64,000 bases of DNA, taken from Cohnella thailandensis (lineage in GTDB: Bacteria; Bacillota; Bacilli; Paenibacillales; Paenibacillaceae). Location: NCBI RefSeq assembly GCF_014212135.1, contig NZ_JACJVQ010000028.1:62001-126000 (forward strand), read 5' to 3'. Position numbers and translations under genes: made by a program. Numbering within the stretch: the stretch's first letter is position 1; every line of letters begins with the position of its first letter. The notes beneath the pieces were generated by a model. The model ran no database searches and was not told where the DNA came from. It was given only the letters and a program-made list of their open reading frames with translations. Shown here piece by piece: positions 26,995 to 34,824 of the stretch.

Positions 26995-28011
26995 ATGCAG
27001 AGATTCTGGAACGACCCGGTCTCCTGGGGCCACGCCGGCATTTACCTTCTGGGAGCCATCGCCATTCTCGCGGTGGTCATCGTCTTCGTCACCTACGCGA
27101 TTTACTTCGAACGCAAGGTCATCGGCTGGATGCAGTACCGGAAGGGGCCGAACCGCACGGGACCACTCGGGCTGCTGCAGACCGTCGCGGACGTCGCGAA
27201 GCTGCTGATCAAGGAGGACACGATCCCGGCCAAAGCGGACAAAGCTCTGTTTATCCTCGCTCCGGCCCTTGCGTTCGTGCCGTCTTTTCTCGTGTTGGCC
27301 ATCATTCCTTACGGCTTGAACCTGCAGTTCGCCGACCTGAACGTCGGCTTTCTCTACTACGTGGCGCTCTCCGGGATCACGACGATCGCCATCATCCTCG
27401 GAGGCTGGTCCTCGAACAACAAGTACGCCCTGCTCGGAGGCATGCGTTCCGCCGCGCAGATGATCAGCTACGAGGTGCCGCTCGTGCTCTCGGTCGTCGG
27501 CATCGCGATGATGACGGAGAGCCTGAACCTGAGAGAGATCGTCATCCATCAGGAAGGGTACTTCTGGCATTGGAACTTCCTCCCGCAGATCATCGGCTTC
27601 GCGGTGTTCGTGGTGGCGGCGATCTCGGAGCTGAACCGGACGCCGTTCGACCTGCCGGAAGCGGAGTCGGAGCTGGTCGCGGGCTACCACGTGGAATACA
27701 GCGGGTTCCGCTTCGCGTTCTTCATGCTGACCGAGTATATCTACGTGTACGCGATCGCTTGCCTGGCGACGATCCTGTTCCTCGGCGGGTGGAATCCTCC
27801 GGCTCCGCAGCTGGATTTTATCCCCGGGCTGCTCTGGTTCGCTCTCAAGTTCGCGTTCATCGTGTTTTTCCTATTCTGGATTCGCGCTACCCTTCCCCGG
27901 CTTCGCGTCGATCAGCTGATGGGCATGGCTTGGAAGGTGCTGCTTCCTCTGGCGATCCTGAATATTTTCCTGACGGCGCTTGGCATTGAATGGTGGGGCA
28001 AAGGGGGCTGA
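26995..28011 (+). CDS. nuoH: NADH-quinone oxidoreductase subunit H
   Basis: Membrane subunit at the junction with the peripheral arm, which forms part of the quinone entrance. It has 338 residues and about eight helices. The signatures ERKVIGWMQYRKGPNRTGP and PFDLPEAESELVAG are present. The ATG directly follows the nuoD stop, and the ribosome binding site GGAGAGGTGG lies within the end of nuoD. Confidence 0.96.
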   Translation: MQRFWNDPVSWGHAGIYLLGAIAILAVVIVFVTYAIYFERKVIGWMQYRKGPNRTGPLGLLQTVADVAKLLIKEDTIPAKADKALFILAPALAFVPSFLVLAIIPYGLNLQFADLNVGFLYYVALSGITTIAIILGGWSSNNKYALLGGMRSAAQMISYEVPLVLSVVGIAMMTESLNLREIVIHQEGYFWHWNFLPQIIGFAVFVVAAISELNRTPFDLPEAESELVAGYHVEYSGFRFAFFMLTEYIYVYAIACLATILFLGGWNPPAPQLDFIPGLLWFALKFAFIVFFLFWIRATLPRLRVDQLMGMAWKVLLPLAILNIFLTALGIEWWGKGG

Positions 28012-28017
28012 CGGACA

Positions 28018-28473
28018 ATGAAAGGAACGGGAATCGTAAAAGGTCTCGGAGTGACGCTGCGGACGATGGGCTCGAAGAAGGTCACGATGAAATACCCCGA
28101 CGTGCCGATTCAGATGCCGGACCGGTTCCGCGGGGTTCAATACTTCGAGCCGGACAAGTGCATCGTGTGCAATCAATGCGCCCGCGTCTGCCCGACGGAT
28201 TGCATCACGCTTACGGGGAAACCGAACCCGGATCCGGAGAAGAAAGGCAAGGTCATCGATACGTTCGATCTCAACTTCGAGATCTGCATTCTCTGCGATC
28301 TGTGCACGGAGGTGTGTCCGACCGAGGCGATCGTCATGACGAACAACTTCGAGCTGGCCGCCTACAGCCGCGACGATCTGTTCAAGGATCGGGATTGGCT
28401 GTACGGGAACAACCGAAATATCCGGGAGGACAACAACAACATCGGAGCTCCCCAGAGAGGGGGAGCCAAGTAA
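28018..28473 (+). CDS. nuoI: NADH-quinone oxidoreductase subunit I
   Basis: Ferredoxin-like peripheral subunit with two [4Fe-4S] clusters (N6a and N6b). It has 151 residues. The cluster cysteines are C48, C51, C54 and C58 (CIVCNQCARVCP) and C90, C93, C96 and C100 (CILCDLCTEVCP). The ATG follows nuoH by six bases. Confidence 0.96.
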   Translation: MKGTGIVKGLGVTLRTMGSKKVTMKYPDVPIQMPDRFRGVQYFEPDKCIVCNQCARVCPTDCITLTGKPNPDPEKKGKVIDTFDLNFEICILCDLCTEVCPTEAIVMTNNFELAAYSRDDLFKDRDWLYGNNRNIREDNNNIGAPQRGGAK

Positions 28474-28476
28474 GCC

Positions 28477-29013
28477 GTGCTCAACTTTAACGTGGACTTC
28501 ACCGGAGAGTTCTTCGCCTTTTTCTTGCTCGCGGCATGCGCGATCGTCGGGGCCGTTCTCGCCATCAACTTCACGAAAGTGGTGCACATGGCGCTGTCCC
28601 TCGCGTTCACTTTCGTGTCTCTGGCGGGCTTGTACGTGCTGCTTCAGGCCGAATTCGTCGCGTTCGTGCAGGTGCTGCTCTACGTCGGCGCCGTCACGAT
28701 CCTGATGATCTTCGGAATCATGATGACGAAGCACCAGAGCGAAGGCCGGGAGCCGGGACGGCCTCTTCTCGAGACGCTCGCGGCGATCGGCTGCTTGTGC
28801 TTGTTCGGCATTCTGTTCTACGCGATCCGGAACGCCTCGTTCCCGAAGCCGCAGGCCGAGCTGCCGGAAGACAACACGATGGCGATCGGCAAGCTTCTCT
28901 ATTCTGCTTACGCGATTCCGTTCGAGCTGGTCTCCGTCCTGCTCACCGTCGCCTTTATCGGGGCGGTGGCCCTGGCCAAAAGGGAGAAAGAGGAAGAGGA
29001 GGAGCCGAAATGA
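28477..29013 (+). CDS. nuoJ: NADH-quinone oxidoreductase subunit J
   Basis: Membrane subunit with about five helices, 178 residues. It includes the conserved LLYVGAVTILMIFGIMM region near residue 70. It starts at a GTG three bases after the nuoI stop, with GAGAGGGGGAG upstream. The C-terminus is an acidic/basic tail (KREKEEEEEPK). The stop overlaps the nuoK start. Confidence 0.94.
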   Translation: MLNFNVDFTGEFFAFFLLAACAIVGAVLAINFTKVVHMALSLAFTFVSLAGLYVLLQAEFVAFVQVLLYVGAVTILMIFGIMMTKHQSEGREPGRPLLETLAAIGCLCLFGILFYAIRNASFPKPQAELPEDNTMAIGKLLYSAYAIPFELVSVLLTVAFIGAVALAKREKEEEEEPK

Positions 29014-29318
29014 CGATGCTGGGTTCCTATCTGACTCTGGCCGCCGTCCTATTCTGCCTCGGTTTGTACGGGGTGCTTACGAAGAGAAACGCGATCATCG
29101 TCCTGCTCTCGATCGAGCTGATGCTCAATGCCGTCAACCTGAATCTGGTCGCCTTCGCCAAGTACGGAATCAACGCCTCGCTCCGGGGACAAGTGTTCTC
29201 ACTCTTTACGATGACGGTCGCGGCCGCGGAGGCCGCCGTCGGGATCGCCGTGCTCATCTCGCTCTATCGACGCCGGGCAACGGTGAACGTAGACGAATAC
29301 GATGAGCTCAGGAGGTAG
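29010..29318 (+). CDS. nuoK: NADH-quinone oxidoreductase subunit K
   Basis: A small membrane subunit (102 residues, three helices) related to MrpC of Na+/H+ antiporters. It carries two buried glutamates in the helices (IELMLNAVNLNLV and AAAEAAVGIAVL). The ATG overlaps the nuoJ stop (ATGA), with GAGGAG upstream. The same frame stays open far upstream inside nuoJ, so automatic ORF calling could place the start wrongly. Confidence 0.95.
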   Translation: MTMLGSYLTLAAVLFCLGLYGVLTKRNAIIVLLSIELMLNAVNLNLVAFAKYGINASLRGQVFSLFTMTVAAAEAAVGIAVLISLYRRRATVNVDEYDELRR

Positions 29319-29322
29319 CGCT

Positions 29323-31203
29323 ATGGACATCACATTCGCGCAATACGCGTGGTTCGCTCCTCTATTCCCGCTGGCGGCGTTCGCCATTCTGACCGCGATG
29401 GGCCGCGGGCTGGGGCGGGCCGGGGCTTGGGTCGCCACGGCCGCCTCGCTTCTCTCGTTTCTCCTCTCCCTATTGATCGCCATAGAGAGGCTGGGGGGGA
29501 CTGCGGAAGACTATACCGGGCGGATCGAATGGCTGAGAGCGGGAAGCATCATGCTGCACGCGGGCTATGAAGTGACGAACCTGACCTCGCTGATGCTCGT
29601 CATCGTCACTTTCGTCGCGTTGCTCGTGAATCTCTATTCGATCGGCTACATGAAGGACGACGAGAGAATCTCCGTCTTCTTCGGGTACGTGGCCTTGTTT
29701 ACCGCCTCCATGCTGGGGCTGGTGCTGGCCGACAATCTGCTTACGCTGTACATATGCTGGGAGCTGGTCGGGGTCTGCTCGTTCCTCCTGATCGGCTTCT
29801 GGTTCCGCAAGCCCGAAGCGAGGGCGGCCGCGAAGAAGGCGTTCATCGTGACCCGGATCGGGGATTTGGGGCTGCTGCTCGCCATTCTGCTGCTCTATTG
29901 GAACATGCCGAATCACGCATTGGACTTTACGAGCCTCTACAACGTGTTCCATTCGCAGAGCGACACCCTTTCGGCTTCTCTGACGACGCTAATCGCGCTG
30001 CTTATTTTCCTCGGGGCCGTCGGCAAATCGGGTCAATTCCCGCTGCACGTCTGGCTTCCCGACGCGATGGAGGGGCCGACTCCGATCAGCGCCCTGATTC
30101 ACGCGGCGACGATGGTGGCGGCGGGCGTCTACCTGGTCGTGCGCACGTTCGATATTTTCGAAGCCTCCCAAGCGGCGCTCGCCGCCGTCGCGATCGTCGG
30201 GGCGTTCACGGCGATCTTCGCCGCGGTCATCGGACTCGCGCAGAACGATATCAAGAGAGTGCTGGCGTATTCGACGGTCAGCCAGCTCGGCTACATGATG
30301 CTGGCTCTGGGAGCGGGCTCGACGGCCGCGGCAACCTTCCATCTCTTCACCCACGCTTTCTTCAAGGCGCTGCTGTTCCTCGCGGCGGGAAGCGTAATCC
30401 ACGCGATCCATACGCAGGACATCCGCGAGATGGGAGGGCTGGGCCGCCGGATGAAGATAACGGCCTGGACGTTCGGAATCGGAGCTCTCGCGCTCTCCGG
30501 CATCCCGCCGTTCTCCGGGTTCTGGTCGAAGGACGCGGTTCTCGCCGCCGCCTTGGACGAGAGCCCTTGGCTGTTCGCCGTAGGCGTCGTTGCCGCCTTC
30601 TTCACGGCGCTTTACATGGCCAGATTGTTCTTCCTCGTCTTCTTCGGAGCCCCGCGCGGAGATGCGAAGGCGTACGCTCATGCGAAGAAATCTCCCGCCG
30701 TCATGACGGTTCCTCTCGTTATCTTGGCCGTTCTGGCCCTCCTGGCGGGCTTCGTCGAGACTCCGTGGAACGAATGGCTCGGCTCTTGGCTATCCGGCGA
30801 GGAGGAAGAGGGAGGCATCAACGGCCTGGTGGTAATCGCTTCGGTTGGAGCGTCTCTGCTCGGGCTTTACTTGGGGTGGCTTTTCTACGGAAGGAGGTCC
30901 TCCTCCGGCAATCCCGCGGCGGAGAAAGCCTCCGGGCTGCGGCGGATCCTGGAACGCAAGTTCTATGTCGACGAGCTCTATGAGCTGGCATTCGTGAGGC
31001 CGCTTGCCGCGTTGGGACGCGGGCTGGACGCGTTCGACCGGGTCGTCGTGGACGGGGCGGTCCGCCTGGCGGGCCGATCCGTGCAGGCGGCCGGCAAGCT
31101 GAATACGAGGCTGTTGAACGGACAAATCCAAGCCTATGCCTTATGCGCCTTGCTCGGAGCCGTTCTCTTGATTCTAGCCATTGCCGGAAGGAGGTTCTGG
31201 TGA
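29323..31203 (+). CDS. nuoL: NADH-quinone oxidoreductase subunit L
   Basis: Distal antiporter-like proton-pumping subunit of complex I, 626 residues with about 15 helices. Typical stretches are GKSGQFPLHVWLPDAMEGPT and HAATMVAAGVYLV. The end carries the long lateral region. The start ATG at 29323 has AGGAGG eight bases upstream; earlier in-frame ATGs inside nuoK are not supported. The final TGA overlaps the nuoM start. Confidence 0.95.
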   Translation: MDITFAQYAWFAPLFPLAAFAILTAMGRGLGRAGAWVATAASLLSFLLSLLIAIERLGGTAEDYTGRIEWLRAGSIMLHAGYEVTNLTSLMLVIVTFVALLVNLYSIGYMKDDERISVFFGYVALFTASMLGLVLADNLLTLYICWELVGVCSFLLIGFWFRKPEARAAAKKAFIVTRIGDLGLLLAILLLYWNMPNHALDFTSLYNVFHSQSDTLSASLTTLIALLIFLGAVGKSGQFPLHVWLPDAMEGPTPISALIHAATMVAAGVYLVVRTFDIFEASQAALAAVAIVGAFTAIFAAVIGLAQNDIKRVLAYSTVSQLGYMMLALGAGSTAAATFHLFTHAFFKALLFLAAGSVIHAIHTQDIREMGGLGRRMKITAWTFGIGALALSGIPPFSGFWSKDAVLAAALDESPWLFAVGVVAAFFTALYMARLFFLVFFGAPRGDAKAYAHAKKSPAVMTVPLVILAVLALLAGFVETPWNEWLGSWLSGEEEEGGINGLVVIASVGASLLGLYLGWLFYGRRSSSGNPAAEKASGLRRILERKFYVDELYELAFVRPLAALGRGLDAFDRVVVDGAVRLAGRSVQAAGKLNTRLLNGQIQAYALCALLGAVLLILAIAGRRFW

Positions 31204-32813
31204 TGCTGGAGGATATCCCGGTTTTATCGATTCTAACGTTCTTGCCTCTGCTGGGGACGCTGATCACGCTGCTGCTGCCTCAAAGCCGAGTCCGTTTCAT
31301 CCGGGGTACGGCGATCGCGTTCACCTTCCTGCCGCTGCTTCTGGCGATCGCGCTTTACGTCTCCTACGAACCGATAGTCGGGGGAGGAGCCTTCGCAGAG
31401 AAGCTGACCTGGCTGTCCATTCCCTTGAATACGGAAGCGGGGCTTGCGGACAAGGGAGCGACCTCCTATCGCTTGCTCTTCGATTATCGGATGGGCGTCG
31501 ACGGACTGTCTCTCCCGCTCGTCCTGCTGACGGGGGCGGTCGCTTCGATGGCTTCGCTGGCCTCCGTATATATTCGCAAAAGATGGAAGCTCTACTACGC
31601 GCTCTTCCTGCTGCTTCAGACGGGGATGTACGGGGTGTTTCTCGCCCGGGATCTGACGCTGTTCTTCATCTTCTTCGAGCTGACCCTGATTCCGATGTTC
31701 TTCCTGATCGGAATTTGGGGCTACTTCGGAAGAGAGCAAGCGGCGAACCGGTTCCTCGTCTACAACGGGCTAGGGTCGGCGTTCATGCTGCTCGCCTTCC
31801 TTATCCTGATCGCGACGGCGGGCTTCAGCGCGACGGAGACGGCATCCGGCACCACGCTCTCCTTCAGCGGAAGCTATGAGGTTCTGCTGGCGAATTTGGC
31901 GGACCCTAACGCGGCCGTTAATCAGGACAGCATCATGTATCTATCGGACAATCTGAAGTGGACGGCCTTCATCCTATTGGTCATCGCTTTCGGCATCAAG
32001 CTGCCGATCTTCCCGTTCCACACCTGGATGCTCAAGGTGCATGCGGAAGCGGCTCCTCCGGTCGTCATGATCCATTCCGGAATCCTTCTTAAAATGGGGG
32101 CCTACGGATTGCTCCGCTTCGGGGCGTTCCTGCTTCCCGGCCAGCTTCAATCCTGGGCGCCGGTCCTGGCGACGCTCGGAGTCATCAACATCGTGTACGG
32201 AGCGATTCTCGCCTGCGCGCAGAAGGAGTTCAAGCTGGTGCTCGCTTACTCCAGCATCAGCCACATGGGAATCGTCCTGCTTGGGATCGCTTCGCTTAAC
32301 GAAGCGGGCTTCGAGGGCGCCGTCTTCCAGAGCGTCTCGCACGGGCTTATCTCCGCGCTTCTGTTCCTGATCGTCGGAAGCCTGCACGAACGAGCGGAGA
32401 CCACTCGCATCGACGAGCTGGGCGGCCTCGCGAGCGTTGTCCCGTTCACCTCGGGGATTCTGTTGACTGCGGGGCTCGCTTCCCTTGGGCTTCCGGGCTT
32501 GTCGGGCTTCGTCGGAGAATTCCTGTCCTTCCTCGGGTTGTTCGACTCGTATCCATGGTTGGTTGCGGTCGGCGTTCTCGGGCTCTTGTTCGCGGCCGTC
32601 TACGTTCTTCGCAGCGTGCTCTCCATGACCTACGGGCCTCTGCCGGACCGCTTCGCGGCCATTCGGGACGTCCGGTTCGTCGAGGCGCTGCCGATGATCG
32701 CGCTCACGGCGCTGATCGTTCTGCTCGGCGTGTATCCCGCGTTGATGACGGATATGATGTCGCATAGCTTCGACGGCTTGCTCAAGCTACTTCAGTCCAA
32801 GGTCGGGGGGTGA
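31203..32813 (+). CDS. nuoM: NADH-quinone oxidoreductase subunit M
   Basis: Antiporter-like proton-pumping subunit, 536 residues with about 14 helices. It has the conserved FHTWMLKVHAEAAPPVVMI and FFELTLIPMFFLIG, in which the glutamate is part of the proton path. AAGGAGG lies eight bases before the ATG. The frame extends upstream into nuoL, which is not coding for this protein. Confidence 0.95.
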   Translation: MLEDIPVLSILTFLPLLGTLITLLLPQSRVRFIRGTAIAFTFLPLLLAIALYVSYEPIVGGGAFAEKLTWLSIPLNTEAGLADKGATSYRLLFDYRMGVDGLSLPLVLLTGAVASMASLASVYIRKRWKLYYALFLLLQTGMYGVFLARDLTLFFIFFELTLIPMFFLIGIWGYFGREQAANRFLVYNGLGSAFMLLAFLILIATAGFSATETASGTTLSFSGSYEVLLANLADPNAAVNQDSIMYLSDNLKWTAFILLVIAFGIKLPIFPFHTWMLKVHAEAAPPVVMIHSGILLKMGAYGLLRFGAFLLPGQLQSWAPVLATLGVINIVYGAILACAQKEFKLVLAYSSISHMGIVLLGIASLNEAGFEGAVFQSVSHGLISALLFLIVGSLHERAETTRIDELGGLASVVPFTSGILLTAGLASLGLPGLSGFVGEFLSFLGLFDSYPWLVAVGVLGLLFAAVYVLRSVLSMTYGPLPDRFAAIRDVRFVEALPMIALTALIVLLGVYPALMTDMMSHSFDGLLKLLQSKVGG

Positions 32814-32817
32814 GAAG

Positions 32818-34359
32818 ATGCAGGCATTGCAGACATTGACTTGGAACGATACCTGGTATCTGGCCCCCGAGATCGTTCTGGCGGCGTTTACGATCGCCCT
32901 TGCCCTTCTGGACCTGTCGCTTCCGCGGCGAATCGACAGGGACATCATCGGCTGGGGCGCCGTGCTCGGACTCGTGACGGCAGGAGTGTTCGTCGGCTGG
33001 CACATTCACGACCTCGGGGCGTGGGAGAAGGCGGGCGAGTCTCCATTCCGCAACCTGCTCGACGGTAGCTATCGCGTGGACGACTTCGGCAACCTTCTGA
33101 AGCTGGTTTTCCTAGGGGCCTCCGCCTTGATCGTCTTGGCTTCCCTGGGGACCGTGAAGAAGGAAGAGGTCCCGATCAAGGGAGAGTTCTATTATCTCGT
33201 TCTGCCTGCCGTTCTCGGAGCCATGGTGATGGCCTCCTCCGGGGATCTGATCACGTTATTCATCGGGATGGAACTGCTCGGGATCGCCTCCTATATCCTG
33301 GTCGGCGTTCGCAAAAGCAGCGGGCTGTCGGGCGAGGCGGCTTTCAAATACGTGGTGACGGGAGGGACGGCATCGGCGTTCGTGCTGTACGGAATGTCTT
33401 TCCTCTACGGGGCGACGGGCTCGACGCGGCTCAGCGGAATCGCCCAATCGATCGGCGACGCCGTCGAAGGTTCCAAGGCATTGGTTTACGTCGCTTTCTT
33501 CTTGATGATCGTCGGCTTCGCATTGAAGCTGGCTCTGGCTCCGTTCCACGCCTGGGCTCCCGACGTGTACCAAGGCGCCCCGACGCCGGTTACCTCGTTC
33601 CTTGGCGTCGTGGCGAAGGCTGCCGCTTTCGCGATGCTGTACCGTCTCTTCGTCAATACCGCTTTATATGCGTACGCGGATACCGCGCAGGTTCGCGAAG
33701 ACCTCTTTCTGGCGCTTGCGGTGCTGGCGGCGGCCGCGATGATCGTCGGCGTCGCCGGAGCGCTGCGGCAGCAGAACGCGAAGCGGCTTCTGGCCCTGTC
33801 GGGGGTAGCCAACGCGGGCATTCTGCTCGTTCCGTTAACGCTGGACATCACGAGCTTCCATTCTTCCTTGTTCTCCGAGTTCATCTACTACCTGCTCGCC
33901 TACGTCTTCATGAACGTGGGGGCGTTCGCCGTTCTGACCGTGGTATCCCGGGAGACGGGCAGCGAGGAGCTGTCCGGCTTCGCGGGCTTGTACCACCGTG
34001 CTCCGTGGACCGCCGCCGCCATGACGGCTCTGATCTGCTCCCTCGCGGGACTGCCGGTGACCGGAGGCTTCTTCGGCAAGCTGTTTATCTTGTTCGGCAC
34101 GGTCCAGACGAAGCAGTACTGGCTGGCCGCCATCCTTCTCTTCACGACCGTCGTCTCTTATTACCTTTACTTCTCCTTCATCCGCCAGATGTTTATGAGG
34201 AGCGGCGATACGGAACGTCAAACGAAGGTCCCGATGGCGACCGGGCTGGTCGTCTGGATCTGCGCCATCGCTTCCGTGGCCTTGGGCGTGCTTCCGAAGC
34301 CGATCCTGGAGTGGGTCGACGGCCTCTTCTCCGTATCGCTTGACTTCCTCTCGCGATAA
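32818..34359 (+). CDS. nuoN: NADH-quinone oxidoreductase subunit N
   Basis: Third antiporter-like subunit, 513 residues with about 14 helices. FHAWAPDVYQGAPTPVTSF and GMELLGIASYILVG are the family signatures. It is the last gene of the nuo operon. No nuoE, nuoF or nuoG is present, so the operon encodes the 11-subunit core. Confidence 0.95.
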   Translation: MQALQTLTWNDTWYLAPEIVLAAFTIALALLDLSLPRRIDRDIIGWGAVLGLVTAGVFVGWHIHDLGAWEKAGESPFRNLLDGSYRVDDFGNLLKLVFLGASALIVLASLGTVKKEEVPIKGEFYYLVLPAVLGAMVMASSGDLITLFIGMELLGIASYILVGVRKSSGLSGEAAFKYVVTGGTASAFVLYGMSFLYGATGSTRLSGIAQSIGDAVEGSKALVYVAFFLMIVGFALKLALAPFHAWAPDVYQGAPTPVTSFLGVVAKAAAFAMLYRLFVNTALYAYADTAQVREDLFLALAVLAAAAMIVGVAGALRQQNAKRLLALSGVANAGILLVPLTLDITSFHSSLFSEFIYYLLAYVFMNVGAFAVLTVVSRETGSEELSGFAGLYHRAPWTAAAMTALICSLAGLPVTGGFFGKLFILFGTVQTKQYWLAAILLFTTVVSYYLYFSFIRQMFMRSGDTERQTKVPMATGLVVWICAIASVALGVLPKPILEWVDGLFSVSLDFLSR

Positions 34360-34381
34360 GCCGCGGTTCCTCCGGCAGAAG

Positions 34382-34440
34382 GGAGGCTTCGAGCTTCGTC
34401 AAGGCGAGCGGCAACGCTCGGCCGGGAGCCCGGAGCCTCC
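34382..34440 (+). other. Structured tail after nuoN
   Basis: GGAGGCT (34382-34388) can pair with AGCCTCC (34434-34440). Between them, CGAGCG and CGCTCG (34405-34420) form a 6-bp stem closed by a GCAA tetraloop. There is no T-run next to it, although a run of seven T's occurs near 34494. It may protect the nuo mRNA 3' end. Confidence 0.4.
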
Positions 34441-34592
34441 TTCTCCTGTCCTCTTAACCCCCGTTCAACGCGATCTCTGCTCCCATAGTTCTACTTTTTT
34501 TCGAGCTTATCGATTCCATTGCGACAAAAGTCCTTTTTTTAAGAAAAGAGGAAGGAAGAGAGTGTCGAAAATAGAAGTATTAAGAGGAAGAG

Positions 34593-34725
34593 GATTGGGA
34601 TCTCGGCACCTGATAAGCGCCGCAGGATTGCCCGGCCTCCGGGACCCGCATGCGCGCCCTGCATGGGACGTTCGGACGACCGGAGTTAGGCCGCGGCGAT
34701 TAAAGGACGGCCGAGATGGTTAATC
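34593..34725 (+). ncRNA. Candidate structured RNA upstream of the SLH protease
   Basis: The ~465-base gap after nuoN has no gene I can support, but this part folds into a closed multibranch. The outer stem is GATT (34593-34596) with AATC (34722-34725), an internal loop, then ATCTCGGC (34600-34607) with GCCGAGAT (34710-34717). The nested stem is CGCCGC (34618-34623) with GCGGCG (34693-34698). Hairpins within it are CCCGG-CCT-CCGGG (34631-34643) and CATGC/GCATG (34649-34665). It does not match any riboswitch consensus I know. It ends about 100 bases before the protease start codon, so it could be a cis-regulatory leader or a separate RNA. Confidence 0.42.
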
Positions 34726-34824
34726 AACTGTAAGAAAAGGATGAACTCCTACTCGCAAAGTTTTGCAGGCGTTCGCAAGGCGCCCGAAGGCTTTGGCCAG
34801 CTCGTGCAAAGGTTGTGATCGACC

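Noticed and set aside
34593..34725. Assignment of the structured region to a known riboswitch class
   Set aside because: I compared it by eye with the c-di-GMP, c-di-AMP, cobalamin, TPP and FMN consensus cores and found no convincing match, so no class name is given.
34741..34819. A 25-codon frame (MNSYSQSFAGVRKAPEG and on) ending just before the SLH protease start
   Set aside because: The AAGG before its ATG has no usable spacing. A leader peptide is possible, but nothing beyond position supports it.
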